DNA from: Dichotomocladium elegans
Lineage: Eukaryota; Mucoromycota; Mucoromycetes; Mucorales; Lichtheimiaceae
Length of the DNA: 64,000 nt
Assembly (NCBI GenBank): GCA_025716815.1
Contig: JAIXMN010000002.1
Span: forward strand, 372,001 to 436,000
Reading direction: 5' to 3'
Below are positions 24,276-36,588 of the stretch, in pieces. The number at the start of each line of letters is the position of its first letter. Position 1 is the stretch's first letter. Under the pieces are notes generated by a model. That model ran no database searches. It saw only the letters and a list, made by a program, of their open reading frames with translations, and had not been told where the DNA came from. Made by a program: the position numbers and the translations under genes.

Positions 24276-25454
24276 TGCGATAGTTGGAGAAAGGAGAGAT
24301 AAGAAAAGGTAGAGGGGGAATGAAAGGTGGTTATATAAGTATAAAAGAAAGAGAGAAATGAAGATTAAAAAAAGGGGGGAGGAGAGAAGACCGAGTTGTT
24401 GTAGGTTTTTATTGTTAGAGAGTGAGCGAGCGCGAGTGTGAGTGTGAATGAATGATATGTTTCGTTCTCCCCCTACCGGGGAGGAGCTAGCATGCTCACT
24501 TGTCCCACTAGGCAAACATTTTTTTTACTGCCAGTCCGGTTGCACAATCGGTTCGCGGAAGAGATCCTCCTCTCGTGTATTAGGAACCATAATTTGCTGT
24601 CATACGAGAAAAAAAAAGAGCAATAAAGAATGAGTTTTGCTGCAAAATCATGCAATCATGACCGCTCCTCGAATATTTGAAATATTCCTGTGTCTCTGCT
24701 GCCACTGCAAAGGTAAAGGGAAAACCTGGTATTACCGTCCGAGAGAAGGGAAGTATATCTGCTACACCAAGTGATAAGGACACTGTTGGGTTGGGGACGT
24801 GGAGAAAACTCTCAGAGAATGTTGTGTGTTACGAAATAGACCGAACGAATCCTCCACCTTGATCTTAGTCTATCAAGTTTGGGAGGTCTCCAAATGCTGA
24901 GCGCGATGGCGCCTATCTAAGTGTAGTCGAGCTGACGCCCAGCAGTTTCTAACCCATCTGAACACAACAAGAGGCTGGTAGCGATATACTGTCATGCATA
25001 ACATTGGTGTATTATTAGCTTCCTTTATGAGTAGATTCAAGAATTTTTGAGAGTGAAGACAATGAAACCGGGAATCCTCATAAAGAGTGTAGCTCTGTAT
25101 TTACAATGAAGAATACGATTTTCAACAATGGTTCTCGGTGCCTTATATTCGTAGCGACCCAAACAAGGAACATTCGGTACAATGGTGCTTCGCGGCGTAG
25201 CACTGGGTCTCCTGGATTTGCATGCAAGAAACTGACACGATTTCTTTCTTCTCCAGGGATGATTACCTGCAGCAGCGTCCCGACACCCATGATAACAATT
25301 TCGTCTCACACTCAATCGCACATATACACACATCGATAACGAGGTACATAAAAAGAAAGAAAAAAGAAAGATGGTGCTATTGTTAAAGAGGGGAAAAGAA
25401 GACGGATATTTCGAGTCCAGTATATGGTCAGTTTATGGCATTTGTACATAGGGA
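24276..25454. other. Promoter of the NDPK-fusion gene and flank
   Basis: The first 150 bp upstream of 24275 are purine-rich on the plus strand (pyrimidine-rich on the coding strand), typical of this window's 5' flanks. A 70-codon ATG frame on the minus strand (25290-25078) was not convincing. No other gene seen. Confidence 0.4.
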
Positions 25455-25694
25455 CTAGGAGGAAGGGGAAGACGGTTTGTTGACAATGACCGGCGTTTTT
25501 TCTAGCTGGGCCTTGAGTTTTCGGCGTGCTTCCATCCTTGCAGCCTTGTTGTTGTTATCGTACGCAGGACAAGGGAAAAACGTAGGCGCAGCAACGGTTG
25601 CCACAGCTCCCAAAGCGACAATGACGAAAAGATTGGACGTGATGCGCTGCTTTTGTAAATGATTGAGCGGCCGAATTTTGGAACCGGTAAACAT
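25455..25694 (-). CDS. Small single-pass membrane protein, probably mitochondrial
   Basis: 79 residues from ATG 25694, one exon. Basic N-terminus (MFTGSKIRPLNHLQKQRITS), one hydrophobic helix at about residues 21-38 (NLFVIVALGAVATVAAPTFF), then PCPAYD and a highly charged helix (KAARMEARRKLKAQLEKTP). A basic flank, short membrane helix and amphipathic charged tail are common among small mitochondrial inner-membrane proteins; that placement is inference. Family not recognised. Confidence 0.6.
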   Translation of the reverse strand: MFTGSKIRPLNHLQKQRITSNLFVIVALGAVATVAAPTFFPCPAYDNNNKAARMEARRKLKAQLEKTPVIVNKPSSPSS

Positions 25695-26289
25695 GGCAAA
25701 GCAATTAGGCGTGTGTATATATATATATACGTGTATAAAAGAGAGGGGAAGGTTTGTTGAGAGTGCTATTGAATTGCTGAGGGTGTGTAGGTTACGACGT
25801 CGTACTTGTCATAACACACGTATTTTTTATTCTCTCTCTTGGCGGGCCTTTTCGGTTTGCGTACGTTTGGATGTTTAATCTGTACGTGGGGGTCGGCAGT
25901 GGTGTGTGTTTTTTACCAACGATCGGTCAGATTTTGGGAGCCAGCATAGCGTGACAATTTTGTGACTTGCAATTATATTCGAATGGCCTGGGACCGATTT
26001 CTACCCCCCTTCCACACACACGCGCGTGGCATTGAAACCAATGCTGCTACTGCTGAAACAGGCGGATTGGTGCTCAAAACCATTCCGCGAAACATCTTTG
26101 TAGGTACTATTGAGTTATAGATATGCTTGTTCTTCTTCTTCTGCCCAACATCTACATGTCAGATCCAATACACACATACCAATGTAATATAGAGAGAGTG
26201 ACAGAAATAACTACTTGATAATTTAATAAGTTTGGATAAAAAGGATGCGATTGAGAAAAGATTACAGTCTGTTCTCGTAAACAACGCAT

Positions 26290-26912
26290 CTACGCAAAAA
26301 GAACAGCGTAAATTACACAACCAATGGCAGCCCAGAAACTGGCTAGCTGAGGGTAGACATGGGCTCCCATACCAGTCTCGGAAGACTGAGACTGAGAAGC
26401 AGTCTGGGAAGCGACAGCACTCGACCCAGCAGATTCAATGCTCTTGCTGGCGGTTGCAATGGCCGAAGAAGCGAGAGAAGAGGCTGAGGCCCAAGCCGAC
26501 GAGGCGGCTCCGGAAAGACTTTCAGACATGGCAGAGGTAGCGGAAGCAACAGCGCTGCTCACCGATGCGCTTATCGACGAAGTAGCAGCTACATCAGACG
26601 ATGACGTGGCAAGGGGTGACGACGACGATGAAGGGGAGGGCGAATACCCGGGCCAACTCTTTACGCATTCACTGACGCAATCCTTGTTTCCGTTGCATTT
26701 CGAGATACAGTCATTTGTGCTGCTGACTGCATTTGATTGGATTGAGTCGAAGCTGATATATCTATATTACATTCTTTCTCCAACTTACCACAGTCTTCGT
26801 AACACTGCAAATCTGATGAATCACATCCGCAGACAGACTGATGCTTCGCATTGGCCATTACGGTGTAAACAATGGAGATAGCGAGCAAGAAAAAGGGCAG
26901 ATAGAGCTTCAT
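26290..26912 (-). CDS. Cys-rich, Ser-rich GPI-type surface protein (copy 1)
   Basis: 186 residues from two exons (26912-26789 and 26726-26290). Signal peptide MKLYLPFFLLAISIVYTVMANA; then a compact Cys domain CGCDSSDLQCYEDC|VSSTNDCISKC...KDCVSECVKSWPGY with eight Cys; a long Ser/Ala/Thr region; and a C-terminal hydrophobic stretch ASFWAAIGCVIYAVLFA preceded by small residues, as in GPI-anchor signals. The intron acceptor at 26727 is chosen because it keeps the Cys spacing shared with the copy at 30,873-31,556. Likely a wall or membrane-anchored protein. No known named family. Confidence 0.82.
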
Positions 26913-28429
26913 TTCGTTTTTGTGTGGCAATATAAGATACAGGGTCTGGGAGTTAGCGTAGTATGACTGCACTCATTTTCTCTCTTTTTTATAACAACTT
27001 GGGGATACTCACATCTGGTTTCGATGAGCTCATTGCATTTTGAGCGAGCATCTTTGGCGTTTCCCTTTTGAGTATCGTCTATGTGTATATGTGTGCTTAC
27101 ACACTCTAGCAATCGGTCGCCGCCCAACAACTGTTTTGGCGCTAGTAATTTGTTAGGGATAGAGCAAAACCGTGTGTTGTGCTGTCCTATAATGACAAAT
27201 TTCCCAATACTTGCTGGCTGCTGAGAAGTTATCATCTGTCTGTCATGTTGCCTATTTCCTCCTGTGCTTGAAAAGCTTTGATGTCCTTCTTTCAGCTTTA
27301 ACCGAAAGAGCTGAGGTCAATGTCACTTTAGCCGTGTTCTGTTGTTGCATATATATGTATCATCTGTGTTGCCTTTCGCCCTTCCGTTTCGATAGACCTT
27401 AAGCAATGGTCGCACAGGAGTCATGCGAAATATCGCTAGGGAATCCCAGGCAACATTACGCATGATAAAGGTAGCAAGATAAACATTCATGATGCTCCCC
27501 ACCTCATGGCATAACCAATCTTATCCAAATGAAAGGGTTCGAGTAACTGCTGCTTCTCATCTTCCAAAGACGCGCGTTATAATCGTTAATAGGGAGACAA
27601 GATGATGCATCAGCTACTCTTCAGCGTTCAATGCCAACCTGCGGTACTAATATTTACTTACGTCAATCAATAAAAGAATGGGCAACAGGTTAAAATAAGA
27701 ACTACCATATTAGGGTTTACGTGCATTCCTTCTAATCTCCCGGGGTCCGATCTTGTCCAATTCAAAAGACCTAGCTTTTCTTGGAATGGGTGGAGAATAT
27801 CCATGACGCTTTTACTGCTTCTGATGCGATTGTGATTTGACAAATATTGCTCTCTAAAAATGCAGCGTTAAGGTATATACTTATTTGACGATATTCGTCG
27901 TCTTTCACGAAATAATATATAGAAAATGTCCGTGGTGTAACGTGGTTTTGCGTTGATGAGACATCATTTTAAAAGAACGTGCATTTACGCAGTCTGTGAA
28001 CCTACGTACACAATGGTAGTGCACGTTTCGAAATAAGGAGTAGGCAATAAGCAAACCATTGCATACAGTAGTAGCCTGCAGGCATCCAACGATACGTTAG
28101 CAAAGCTTTTTTTTCAGCATACACTATCGTCCATTTAAATTCGCTTCTTTTTATTTCTCCTATTGATAAAACATGGGTATTTAATAGTATAGTACAAGGG
28201 AAAAATCGAGTCGCGGAAGGAGAGAAAATATAAAAAAGACGACAGGAGGAAGTTATAAAGTTTCGGTTGAACTACTATATTGGATATGTTGTTTCCAAAA
28301 GTGAGGTTCATGAGGCTCGCGGCGGAGCGATAGAAAAGGAAAGAGAAGGTTTGGAAGACATCATGTCAGAGGTTGTGGTGATGTGAATCGTGGCATTGCT
28401 TCCATGACGTTCAGAACCACATCTATCGT
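26913..28429. other. Intergenic, about 1.5 kb
   Basis: Lies between bZIP copy 1 (3' end) and the start of Cys-rich protein copy 1, both on the minus strand, so the side near 26,912 is that gene's promoter. A TTACGTCA site (about 27,657), a CRE/Pap1-like octamer, is present. No gene recognised. Confidence 0.4.
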
Positions 28430-30258
28430 TTACACGCCAACCCGTGGTTGATAAGCTTTCGTTTGCATTTCCCTCTCCAACCTCGCTTTACCTATTGGCA
28501 TATCCTCCGTGATTGCTGCAAACGTAAAATTACTCTCATCTTTGCTATACTCACTTTGGTCGTCTTCCATGATCGGTGCCTCGACACCCTCCATGGCTTG
28601 GTCTTCCTCCTCGTCACCCCCACTATGAACTTCTGGAAAGTGCTCAGCATACTTTTCGCGGTTGAGATACATCTGCCGCCGAATTGCCATCATTTCCTCA
28701 AGTCGCTGTCCGAGATACACCACAATATCGACACTATTATCCATTCGGTTCGGCGGCTTCTGATTGGGGCACAAGAACCAGTACTTTCTAAGAAAACTAG
28801 GTGGTACAAACCAGTGATCCTGATTTCCTGGCGAACCGCCCAAGAACATGGACGAGTTAAACAAAAAGCTGAAGAGCTCGTTAGCGTCGTAATAGTCTTG
28901 GAAGAGGATCATTTGATCCCGCATCACAGCGCCAGGAATAATATCAATCCGAATATCATGCGGCACATTTCGTTGAAGCTCGGCTGAGAGAGTGTTTTTT
29001 CATGTGAATCTTTCCAGTAATTGGGCGGCGGACGTATAAAAATTATACTTTGTTAAGACTTACTTGGCTCAAAGAAAGCCCAGGTTTTCTTATCCGTCCG
29101 TTGAATCGTCCGCATTTCGTGGACAAACTCCATCGGGGTCATTGGTGGATAGATACGTTCATTGTTGGGACCGATCGTGTACCGGGGAGCGCTGGCGGCT
29201 GATGTCGTGGATCCCTGACGACCGTCGTCAGCAGCATTGAGCGAGGTATCACTGTCATTCCATTGGCCAGAGCTTTCAGTGGCCTCTTGTTTTACAAAGC
29301 TTTCGGTTGTCTTATCCACTCTAGATTTGATATTAAATTCATGCAAAGACGAACGCCACTCTGGCGGAATGAGGGACGCCAGTTCTGGAGGAGTCTGATC
29401 AATTGTAAATTCAGGTCGGGTGACTTGGTCAATGAAGGTGGAGACAAGGTCAGTCTGTATCAGGGTCTGAAGAAGATCAGAATCGAGCTGGCCGAGCTGG
29501 CTTGCGGTTGTGTTCATGGCTGATAATTGTGGTAGAAGGGCAGTGGCGGTCTGGGTCAAATCAAGGGGCGGAAGTGGTTCGGCAGCAGCTAGTTGGTTTT
29601 CGCCAAAATCAAAGCTGCCGGGCATGGTCTTCTGGAAAAGCTGCGGAGATAGCAGAAATTGGTCGAGTGATGACGACGATTGAATGCTGCTGTCAACGCT
29701 GTGACTCGATGGCGAAGATGCATAGGTGGAATCGGTGACGCTCTGGGGTTCAAGGTTTTTTGGTAGATTATCGTCTTGAAGACTGGTGATATATCCATTA
29801 CGGTTCAGGAAAAACTCGAGCTTCTGTGGCATTGTCTTTGAGCCGGAGACCATAAAATTCTCGTTGCCAAGTTCATCTCGTGCACCCGTGTCGGAATAGT
29901 TGGGAACATCAATTCGCCTGGCGTTACATGTTAACTTGAGCGTGAGGACAAAACCTTTAAGGTATTTGTTTTCGTATTCAAGGTCTTTCACCCGCCGACG
30001 CAGCTTGTTAACTTCGCTTAGGGCTTGGTCTCTAACGTAATGGGCCCGCTTTACACTCGCCTCAGCCTCTCGCATTTCACGGCGCTTGCGCTCGCGAAAA
30101 GCGCGCTGAGCGGCCCGGTTTTGGGCCTTACGCTGGGCAGGAGAAGGAGGATTTGGTTTACGGCCAGGCTTTTTGCGAGGACGGATGGGCCTGCCGTTTT
30201 CGTCAACGTTGCATAGTTCGATTTCCGGGTCAAAGTGTTCGAAAGAGATATCGGTCAT
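28430..30258 (-). CDS. bZIP transcription factor, Pap1/Yap type with DUF3425-like domain (copy 1)
   Basis: 582 residues, exons 30258-29064 and 28983-28430. The basic region at about residues 28-60 is KKPGRKPNPPSPAQRKAQNR followed by AAQRAFRERKRREM; NxxAQxxFR is the Pap1/Yap DNA-contact signature. A leucine-zipper-like helix follows (VNKLRRRVKDLEYENKYLKG). The C-terminal half has PHDIRIDIIPGAVMRDQMIL, FNSSMFLGG and PSFLRKYWFLC, matching the DUF3425-type domain found behind fungal bZIPs, then an acidic tail. No clustered Cys as in Pap1 redox domains is evident. Nuclear regulator; targets unknown. Partner copy at 32,689-34,327. Confidence 0.92.
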
Positions 30259-30872
30259 AGATGGTAAATATGCAAGGGGGAAGGGGATAAAGTGGTTGGA
30301 AGGAGTGGTGGAAAGAGAGAGAGTAAAAAAAAACCCAGAGCGTAATGCAAAACTTAATTAAGCACTCTCTTTTTGGGGGGTGGGGAAGAGACCAAGACTT
30401 TCTATCAGATGGCGTGGCTGGAATGAACGGCGGCCGATCGAAGCCAAGACACAAACAAAGCCTTCATCGTCATCTTTAAGGCAAACACGTTTTTTAATTA
30501 CATGACGCACCATTTTTCATCCTGCTCTGCTCACTTTTTGCAACAGCAAGCCTTTTGAGGATGCAGTTTCCACAAGCTAGGCGTTTTGGTGGGAATAAGT
30601 CTATTTTTTCACATGGTCATCATTCCTTTGAACCTTCATTGTAGCCATTTCGTTACACAAGAAGACTAATATGGTGCGCACGCGACTTGCTTGGTGGTGG
30701 ATAGTACAGCCCGTTTCAAAGACAGCCGCAATATGACAGTATGACTTACCGCTCCATCAGAATATAGAAATATGAACTTAGGGAGGAAGCAAACCCGAAT
30801 CGTATAAAGCTCGGCCTGGTAGCTTTTTGATGGCTCGCACCATCTTCTATCCTGAAGCTAAATAACGCATCT
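30259..30872. promoter_or_regulatory. Divergent promoter between bZIP copy 1 and Cys-rich protein copy 2
   Basis: 614 bp separate the two divergent start codons (30258 on minus, 30873 on plus). It contains a T/C-rich tract on the bZIP coding strand just upstream of its ATG and an element TTACATGACGCA at about 30,498, which carries the TGACG core bound by many bZIP proteins. Shared regulation is inference. Confidence 0.4.
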
Positions 30873-31556
30873 ATGGCCGTAAAGCTGCTGTCTGCCCTAT
30901 TTATCTTATGCACTCTATTTTCCCTTATTCTTGCTTCCTGCGATTGCGACGACGCTGATCGAGAGTGTGTCACTCAATGCGGTAAGATGACAGCCGGACA
31001 CATTGGGTCCACAAGCAACACTAATCAGTTCAACGCACAGTTTTGGATGCCGAGGACTGTATCATAGGATGCGGGGATGATACACAATGCTATGAGTCGT
31101 GTATCACAGACAAATGGTCAGGAATATCAATTCTCAACGTCCGTATCGGCTATTGTTCATTGACGAATATATGTGTATGTTATTTAGGCCACATGCGAAC
31201 GATCTGATAGAAGAGGAAGTCTACTCTGGGAACAACGATCTCCCAGCCTTTGGCAGCGATGGGATACCAATCCAATCGAATCCTGGCTTTGGCACTGGTG
31301 CGTCTAACAGTTTCTGAGCTACACGCGAGATTAAATTTTGGGATTATTATTATTATCATTAGAATCTCCGTTGCCTTACTCTCCTTCCACAACGCGCTAT
31401 GGTTCCCCGACGACAAACACCGCAACAACCACGGCTTCAGGCACGGCTAACCCTTCAAATGCAAGCGCCGCTTCTTCCTTGCGCTCTTCTGTGAACGCTC
31501 TCGTCTCCTTATTGGCTGCGTTCGGAATTGCCATGTGGCTTTTCCGTACAAATTAG
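30873..31556 (+). CDS. Cys-rich GPI-type surface protein (copy 2)
   Basis: 162 residues from four exons (30873-30981, 31041-31116, 31188-31297, 31363-31556). Signal peptide MAVKLLSALFILCTLFSLIL; Cys domain CDCDDADRECVTQC|VLDAEDCIIGC...QCYESCITDKWP. The spacing C-x-C-x6-C-x3-C-x6-C-x3-C then C-x3-C before WP is shared with copy 1, and the first intron falls at the same place and phase in both. A short Ser/Thr-rich linker and a hydrophobic tail (NALVSLLAAFGIAMWLF) fit a GPI signal. The third intron's predecessor uses a weak donor (GTCAGG). Confidence 0.8.
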
Positions 31557-32688
31557 ATTTAGCGTGGTTTACATATCAATCCAGTTAGCGCCCCTTCTCC
31601 GTACCCTCATCAATAAAGCAATCCACACATAGTGTAAGTGTTGACCTAAAGATACGACAAACGAACATCATGGCATGTGACTTTTGGGGAGGGTGGACAA
31701 GGGACACGTTGAATGGGAGTAGGACCCTAAAGCGGCCTAATAGTAGATAATTATACTTGAATGGGCATAGAAGACTGTCTTTCCTAAACTCTGCGACCTT
31801 ACCCACTGAAAAATGATAAATAGCATAAAAAGCAATAGCTTTTGATTGACCTTGAAAAGCTGATATCGGTCAGTTAGATTGTTGCGTTCGCAAAGAGAGG
31901 ATTGACAACGACACTAAACAGAAAATGATTAAGCAACTGCATGCCAAAGGACGGTGACACGGATGAATCTTTTGAATCACAGGAAGGTATATATGTTATT
32001 GATAGCTACAGAACTTATACAACACATAGGAAACACCCAAAGCCAGTAGTTTGTCTTAAAAGAGCTCCATCGGATATTCAGCAGGGTGCATCTACTAACT
32101 TCCCAAAACACATGGAGAGCTGCAAACTTCTTCTATGGAATAGAAATTAAGGCATTTGCCATGTAAACTATTTTCGCGATCACGGGAAAATCTGTCTGCT
32201 AAATAGGGGGAGGCTGCTTAGCAGACGATGGATGTCTTTATCTCCTAACGCGCTTGGCGTGAGCTATCATATGTCAGTATAGCTATATTGGTGACAAAAG
32301 AAGACTAGCCTTATCGAACATTGAAAGGAAGATGTCCCCGAAACCATTCCATATCTCGCATGTCAAATAGCAGCCAGGTTAATCTTGCCTCAACCATCCA
32401 TGCGGGTAATATAACGGCTATATAATTAGCCGCATTAATGCTCTTGGCGAGAAAGCGTTGTCTGCGGGGTAAGAGAAGATGTCATAGCAGCTCCCGACTC
32501 GTATCAATATCTATAAAGAAGTTGGTTATCTATCCAGAACTCATAAAATCGTTGATCGTGTGGGGGCGGTAATGGCTCATCGCCCATAAAATGGAGAAAT
32601 TCGTTTGTCCGAAACGTTTAAAAACTCAGCGGGAAATGGGATTAACTTCGTTCCGAGGACTTCATGCTTTACTGTGCGATCTTTCAAC
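31557..32688. other. Intergenic, about 1.1 kb
   Basis: AT-rich; 5' flank of bZIP copy 2. A short frame at 31,941-32,147 has an ATG but no support. No gene recognised. Confidence 0.4.
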
Positions 32689-34327
32689 ATGGATCAATAT
32701 GATAATGACATTCTTGATTTCTTCCTTCATAATGAGGACTTCACTTGGTCACAACATGCCGAGGTTCAGCAACAGCAAATATTACAACAACACACAGGCG
32801 GAACTATGCCGGCTGCTCAAACCTTCACCGCAGTAGACAGTGCAATTCCACTCATTCCCCTTCAGCTACATCCCTACTCTCCTCTCCACGATCCGCCATT
32901 TAACCTTTCCGGAAATTCCGTCGAAGCGAGCATGGCACAGCCACAATCATTACCTTTACGGCCGCAAGAAGCTTCTTCAACGCTGGGGCAACCGAAAATC
33001 CGCAAAAAGCCAGGGCGGAAACCAAATCCAGCCACCCCCTTCTTGCGAAAAGCGCAAAACCGGGCAGCTCAACGTGCTTTCCGCGAGCGTAAAGAGAAAC
33101 ACCTTCGCGACCTTGAGATCCTAGTTCAGAGTCTCAAGAAGGAGCGAAAGGCGATGGCAAAGGAACTCTTGCGAGCCAGGAATGATGTGCGAACGTACAA
33201 GGCCGAGTGTTGCTATCTCAAGGGGCTTCTGCTCACGCTTCATCTCGTGTGCCTTCACCATGACATCACTATCCCAAACCACACACCGTTCATGTCGATG
33301 GTCGAGGTTAACGAGATGGGCCGTAAGTCGCCTTTTGTCATCGACGCTTATGAGTTAGCTCAGAAGCAGTACGAGACTGAAATGAGAGAGCTGATGAATA
33401 ATGACCTCTCTATTGGCTCACTCGGTGACGGAAAAGCATGTGATGAGCTTATAACAAATAATGACGAAGGGGATGCTTTTGCAAGAAAATCTAATGTTGC
33501 ATTGACCTCCCCGAAGGGCCCTTCAGAAAGCGCAGCAGAAGTAGCAGCAGCAGCAGCAGCATTGTCGCCTGAGACCTCTCTCAATGAAGAGAATCGCGCT
33601 GCGATCGTTCCTGCTGCTACTTCGCCAGAAACATCTATCATGACAAAGGAGCAAGAAGCGATCGGTCAACTGCGTCACCAGTTGCGGATCCAGGCAAAAG
33701 ACCCTACTATTGATACCTTCACATCTGGGCTTCGACCGAGCTTCTTGCAGATGATTGTGCCGCACGATGCGCGTATCGACCTCATTCCTAACGCGTATAT
33801 GCGCGACCGATTGATCCTCTTTCGAGATCTCATCGATTATGAAACTTGCTTCAAAACACTTATCAACGGCTCTGTTTTTCACGGAACCGACCCAACTGAT
33901 CCGACCAGCTGGGAGGTGTCGGTCGATTTCTTGAGCGAGTATTGGTAAGTTACATCTAAAGCACTCTTCTGTGAGGGACCACGCTCCGAATGCCTAATAG
34001 GTCAACTATATATATAGGTACTTATGCGCCAAGTATGACGGACGCTACCATAAAGGATGGTGTATACTTAAATCACTCCTCTACTGCGACGATGTATCGA
34101 GGGAGAGCATGAATGACGACATGACAAGAGACTTACGCACAAAGTCATATGGCGATATTTTCAACGAATTTGTCGACATTATTCCGAGCCTCCACCCACA
34201 ACATGACGACAATACGAAAGCAATTACTAATCAGAATAATCATTCGCGCAAAGCCACCCCATATATCATGTTTCGGTCACCTCCCGCATTAAGGGACCCT
34301 ATCCAGTCACCCACCCTGGGTGGGTAA
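32689..34327 (+). CDS. bZIP transcription factor with DUF3425-like domain (copy 2)
   Basis: 521 residues, exons 32689-33944 and 34018-34327. N-terminus MDQYDNDILDFFLHNEDFTW is acidic/aromatic, like an activation region, followed by Gln-rich sequence. Basic region KKPGRKPNPATPFLRKAQNR then AAQRAFRERKEKHL with the NxxAQxxFR signature; zipper-like helix ending YKAECCYLKGLLLTLHLVCL. The C-terminal domain PHDARIDLIPNAYMRDRLIL, SVFHGTDPTDPTSWEVSVDF, LSEYWYLCAKYD aligns with copy 1, and the single intron interrupts this domain at FLSEYW. The ATG at 32689 is the first Met of the frame. A paralogue of the 28.4-30.3 kb gene, clearly diverged. Confidence 0.92.
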
Positions 34328-36588
34328 TAGCAAACTAGAAGCAGATCAGTAATCATGATGACTAACTCTATTTTAACAGATACAATGGTCGAAATAATGA
34401 ATATACCCCATTCACCGCAGGCAGAAATATAGAATCTAATTTGTCTTCATTTTTTACTATGTCAATGTTAAAAGACTGGAGTAGTTTCTGAAATAATTGT
34501 ACTAATATAGGGCAAATGGTGCACCTGGAGGAGAGAGAATGTGTGCGTTCGGAGGGCTGTGGTTGCCATAGCTACATTACCAATAACTAACGCAGGAAAG
34601 ATGGGCTACTTCGGTGCAGTAGCAACGCTTCCCCTTTGTTTCAAGGATGGCTTGCTGAGTATAATGCCGTGCGATTTATTCTTTCCCTTTTCCAAACCGT
34701 TTCTGCTTCTTCCTTAGTTATATTATCCAGAATAGATGTAATATAAGCTCACAACCGTTAGCAGATAATAAAGGACGGCTGAGACATACTCTACTTGTAA
34801 CAAGTATTATCATCACTCGCCACTGCTGAAGGTGAATGTTTATCTATGCCGCGAGAAGACGCCGTTTTGCGAGCGACATCTCATCGCCATCCTCTACATC
34901 ATCGTTCCCTGTATGTATAAAACGACGCAACAATTGTTTACTTATCTTACAACGCCCAGCTCTTGGTCGACACGCTGTCCTTTATGTTCAAAGCAGCCTC
35001 AACAAACCGTATGTTGATGTTTAATCATTAGGACGTATACGCGTCCTATCTTCGCATCCTAATTGACATTCTCAAGGAGGAAATGCCTATACATATATAT
35101 ATATATATATACACTAAGGTACGGTATTTCTACGCTATTTCCATTTTATCGTGTTCTCCCCTATCCCGCCCACTTCATGGATATGTTTCATCTCCTGCGT
35201 GCTAAAGATAGTGTACGTAGGTATAAATGCAAAAGATAGCGCACGAAAAGACAAGGAGAAGAAGCATCGCCTTCATAGTGACTTGCGGACGTACATATGA
35301 ATTCCTACAGAGAGATGAGGGGAAAAGAGTTTGATGCATCCATGGGTAAGCTACATTCATCTTTCACGTGGATATGGTACAAACCTGTGGAAGTGATGAG
35401 ACCTCATGCTCGTGCGTGAATATACGTATGGGACCCGATACGAGCATGTACGACGTACTCCAATCAGGCCGGAAACAAACATGGCCAGCGGAGGATGAGG
35501 TTCTCTGTATGAGCTCATGACATATAGCCGACCCCATCTCCGAGGAATGATATTGGAAGTTTGATAAACATGGCGAGCAGGATCTCAATATCGGCTATGT
35601 ATTTCCACATTCTCATTGTGGATAATACTTGCCATGCAATGCCCAAAGTGGTTTTTTTTTGCCCTCTCAATGACAACTCCATCTTGTGAATTATACCATT
35701 CTTTTTCTCGCCAATAAACTGGGCGGGGCACAAAAGAAGCTACCCTCATTCTTCTCAACACATACGTAGGGTGATCCTCGGAAGTGGAACAAAATATACA
35801 ACGGTGCAGTATTCGCCGCGAAAGGCTTTGCTCGTACACTAAATAAGATTCACGTTGTACGCACGCTCCAAACACTGACCCTTGATTAACCTGCAAGAGT
35901 GGGGTGGGGGTGGAAGAGAGCCGCTTGCCGTATTACAACTTTATGAACGCTTGTGAAAGGGTTCAGCGGAATCTCGCAAGGTTCTTGTTCACTTACTTCT
36001 TTATCCTTCTAAATTACATCCGCACTGTGTCTCTCCCCCCCCCCGCCGTCCTACTTTATACATATATAACGCTCGGGCGGTTCAAGCATCTCTCCTAACA
36101 AACATACCGCAAGCTTAGAAGCCGTGCTTGTACAACTTTTTTTTTTGATGAAGTCTACTACAAAAATGTTCGTTGGCGATGTGCGTGTGAGAGGCAAACA
36201 AGCTGTATGTTATACATCTACATAGTCAACTGTTCAGTTTCTTCCCAGCGTACATACGCTGTGCACATGTCTTTCTCAGCCGGGATGATTTATTCACTCA
36301 CGAGATACGCATTCATGCTAACATCCTCTATCTCTCGCTGGGTTTGCATGGATTTCCTTGCTGGTATTTCATTTGAAAGCGAAATAGATTAGAGTGGAAA
36401 ATGGCCGTTATATAAGTATGATATTATTGTTTGACCAGTTGATTTATTAATATGGTAGAGGCGCAGTACTTGGGAGATACATGAATGTTTAGCGAAAGTA
36501 ATAGTAAAATGTAGAGAGAGAGTGTGTGTGTGTGTGAAAGAGAAAAGTGAGGATTGGCCAGCAACATTACTATGTAAAATGGTGCCAT
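34328..36588. other. Intergenic, about 2.3 kb
   Basis: Contains an (AT)n tract near 35,093-35,112 and a GA/GT tract near 36,513-36,536. A minus-strand open frame at 35,890-35,585 is preceded by a good splice acceptor and reads like protein but I could not connect it to a start or a family. Confidence 0.4.
35093..35112. repeat. (AT)n microsatellite
   Basis: Uninterrupted alternating AT dinucleotides. Confidence 0.9.

Noticed and set aside
25078..25290. 70-codon ATG frame on the minus strand (MGVGTLLQVIIPGEERNRVS...)
   Set aside because: Probably within the 3' UTR of the small membrane-protein gene at 25,455-25,694; no family likeness or independent support.
27520..27560. GGGTTCGAGT resembling a tRNA B box
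   Set aside because: No A box at the right distance and no cloverleaf stems could be drawn.
35585..35896. Minus-strand open frame preceded by a splice acceptor (VNQGSVFGACVQRESYLVYE...)
   Set aside because: Reads like protein but no start, continuing exon or family could be found; may be chance.
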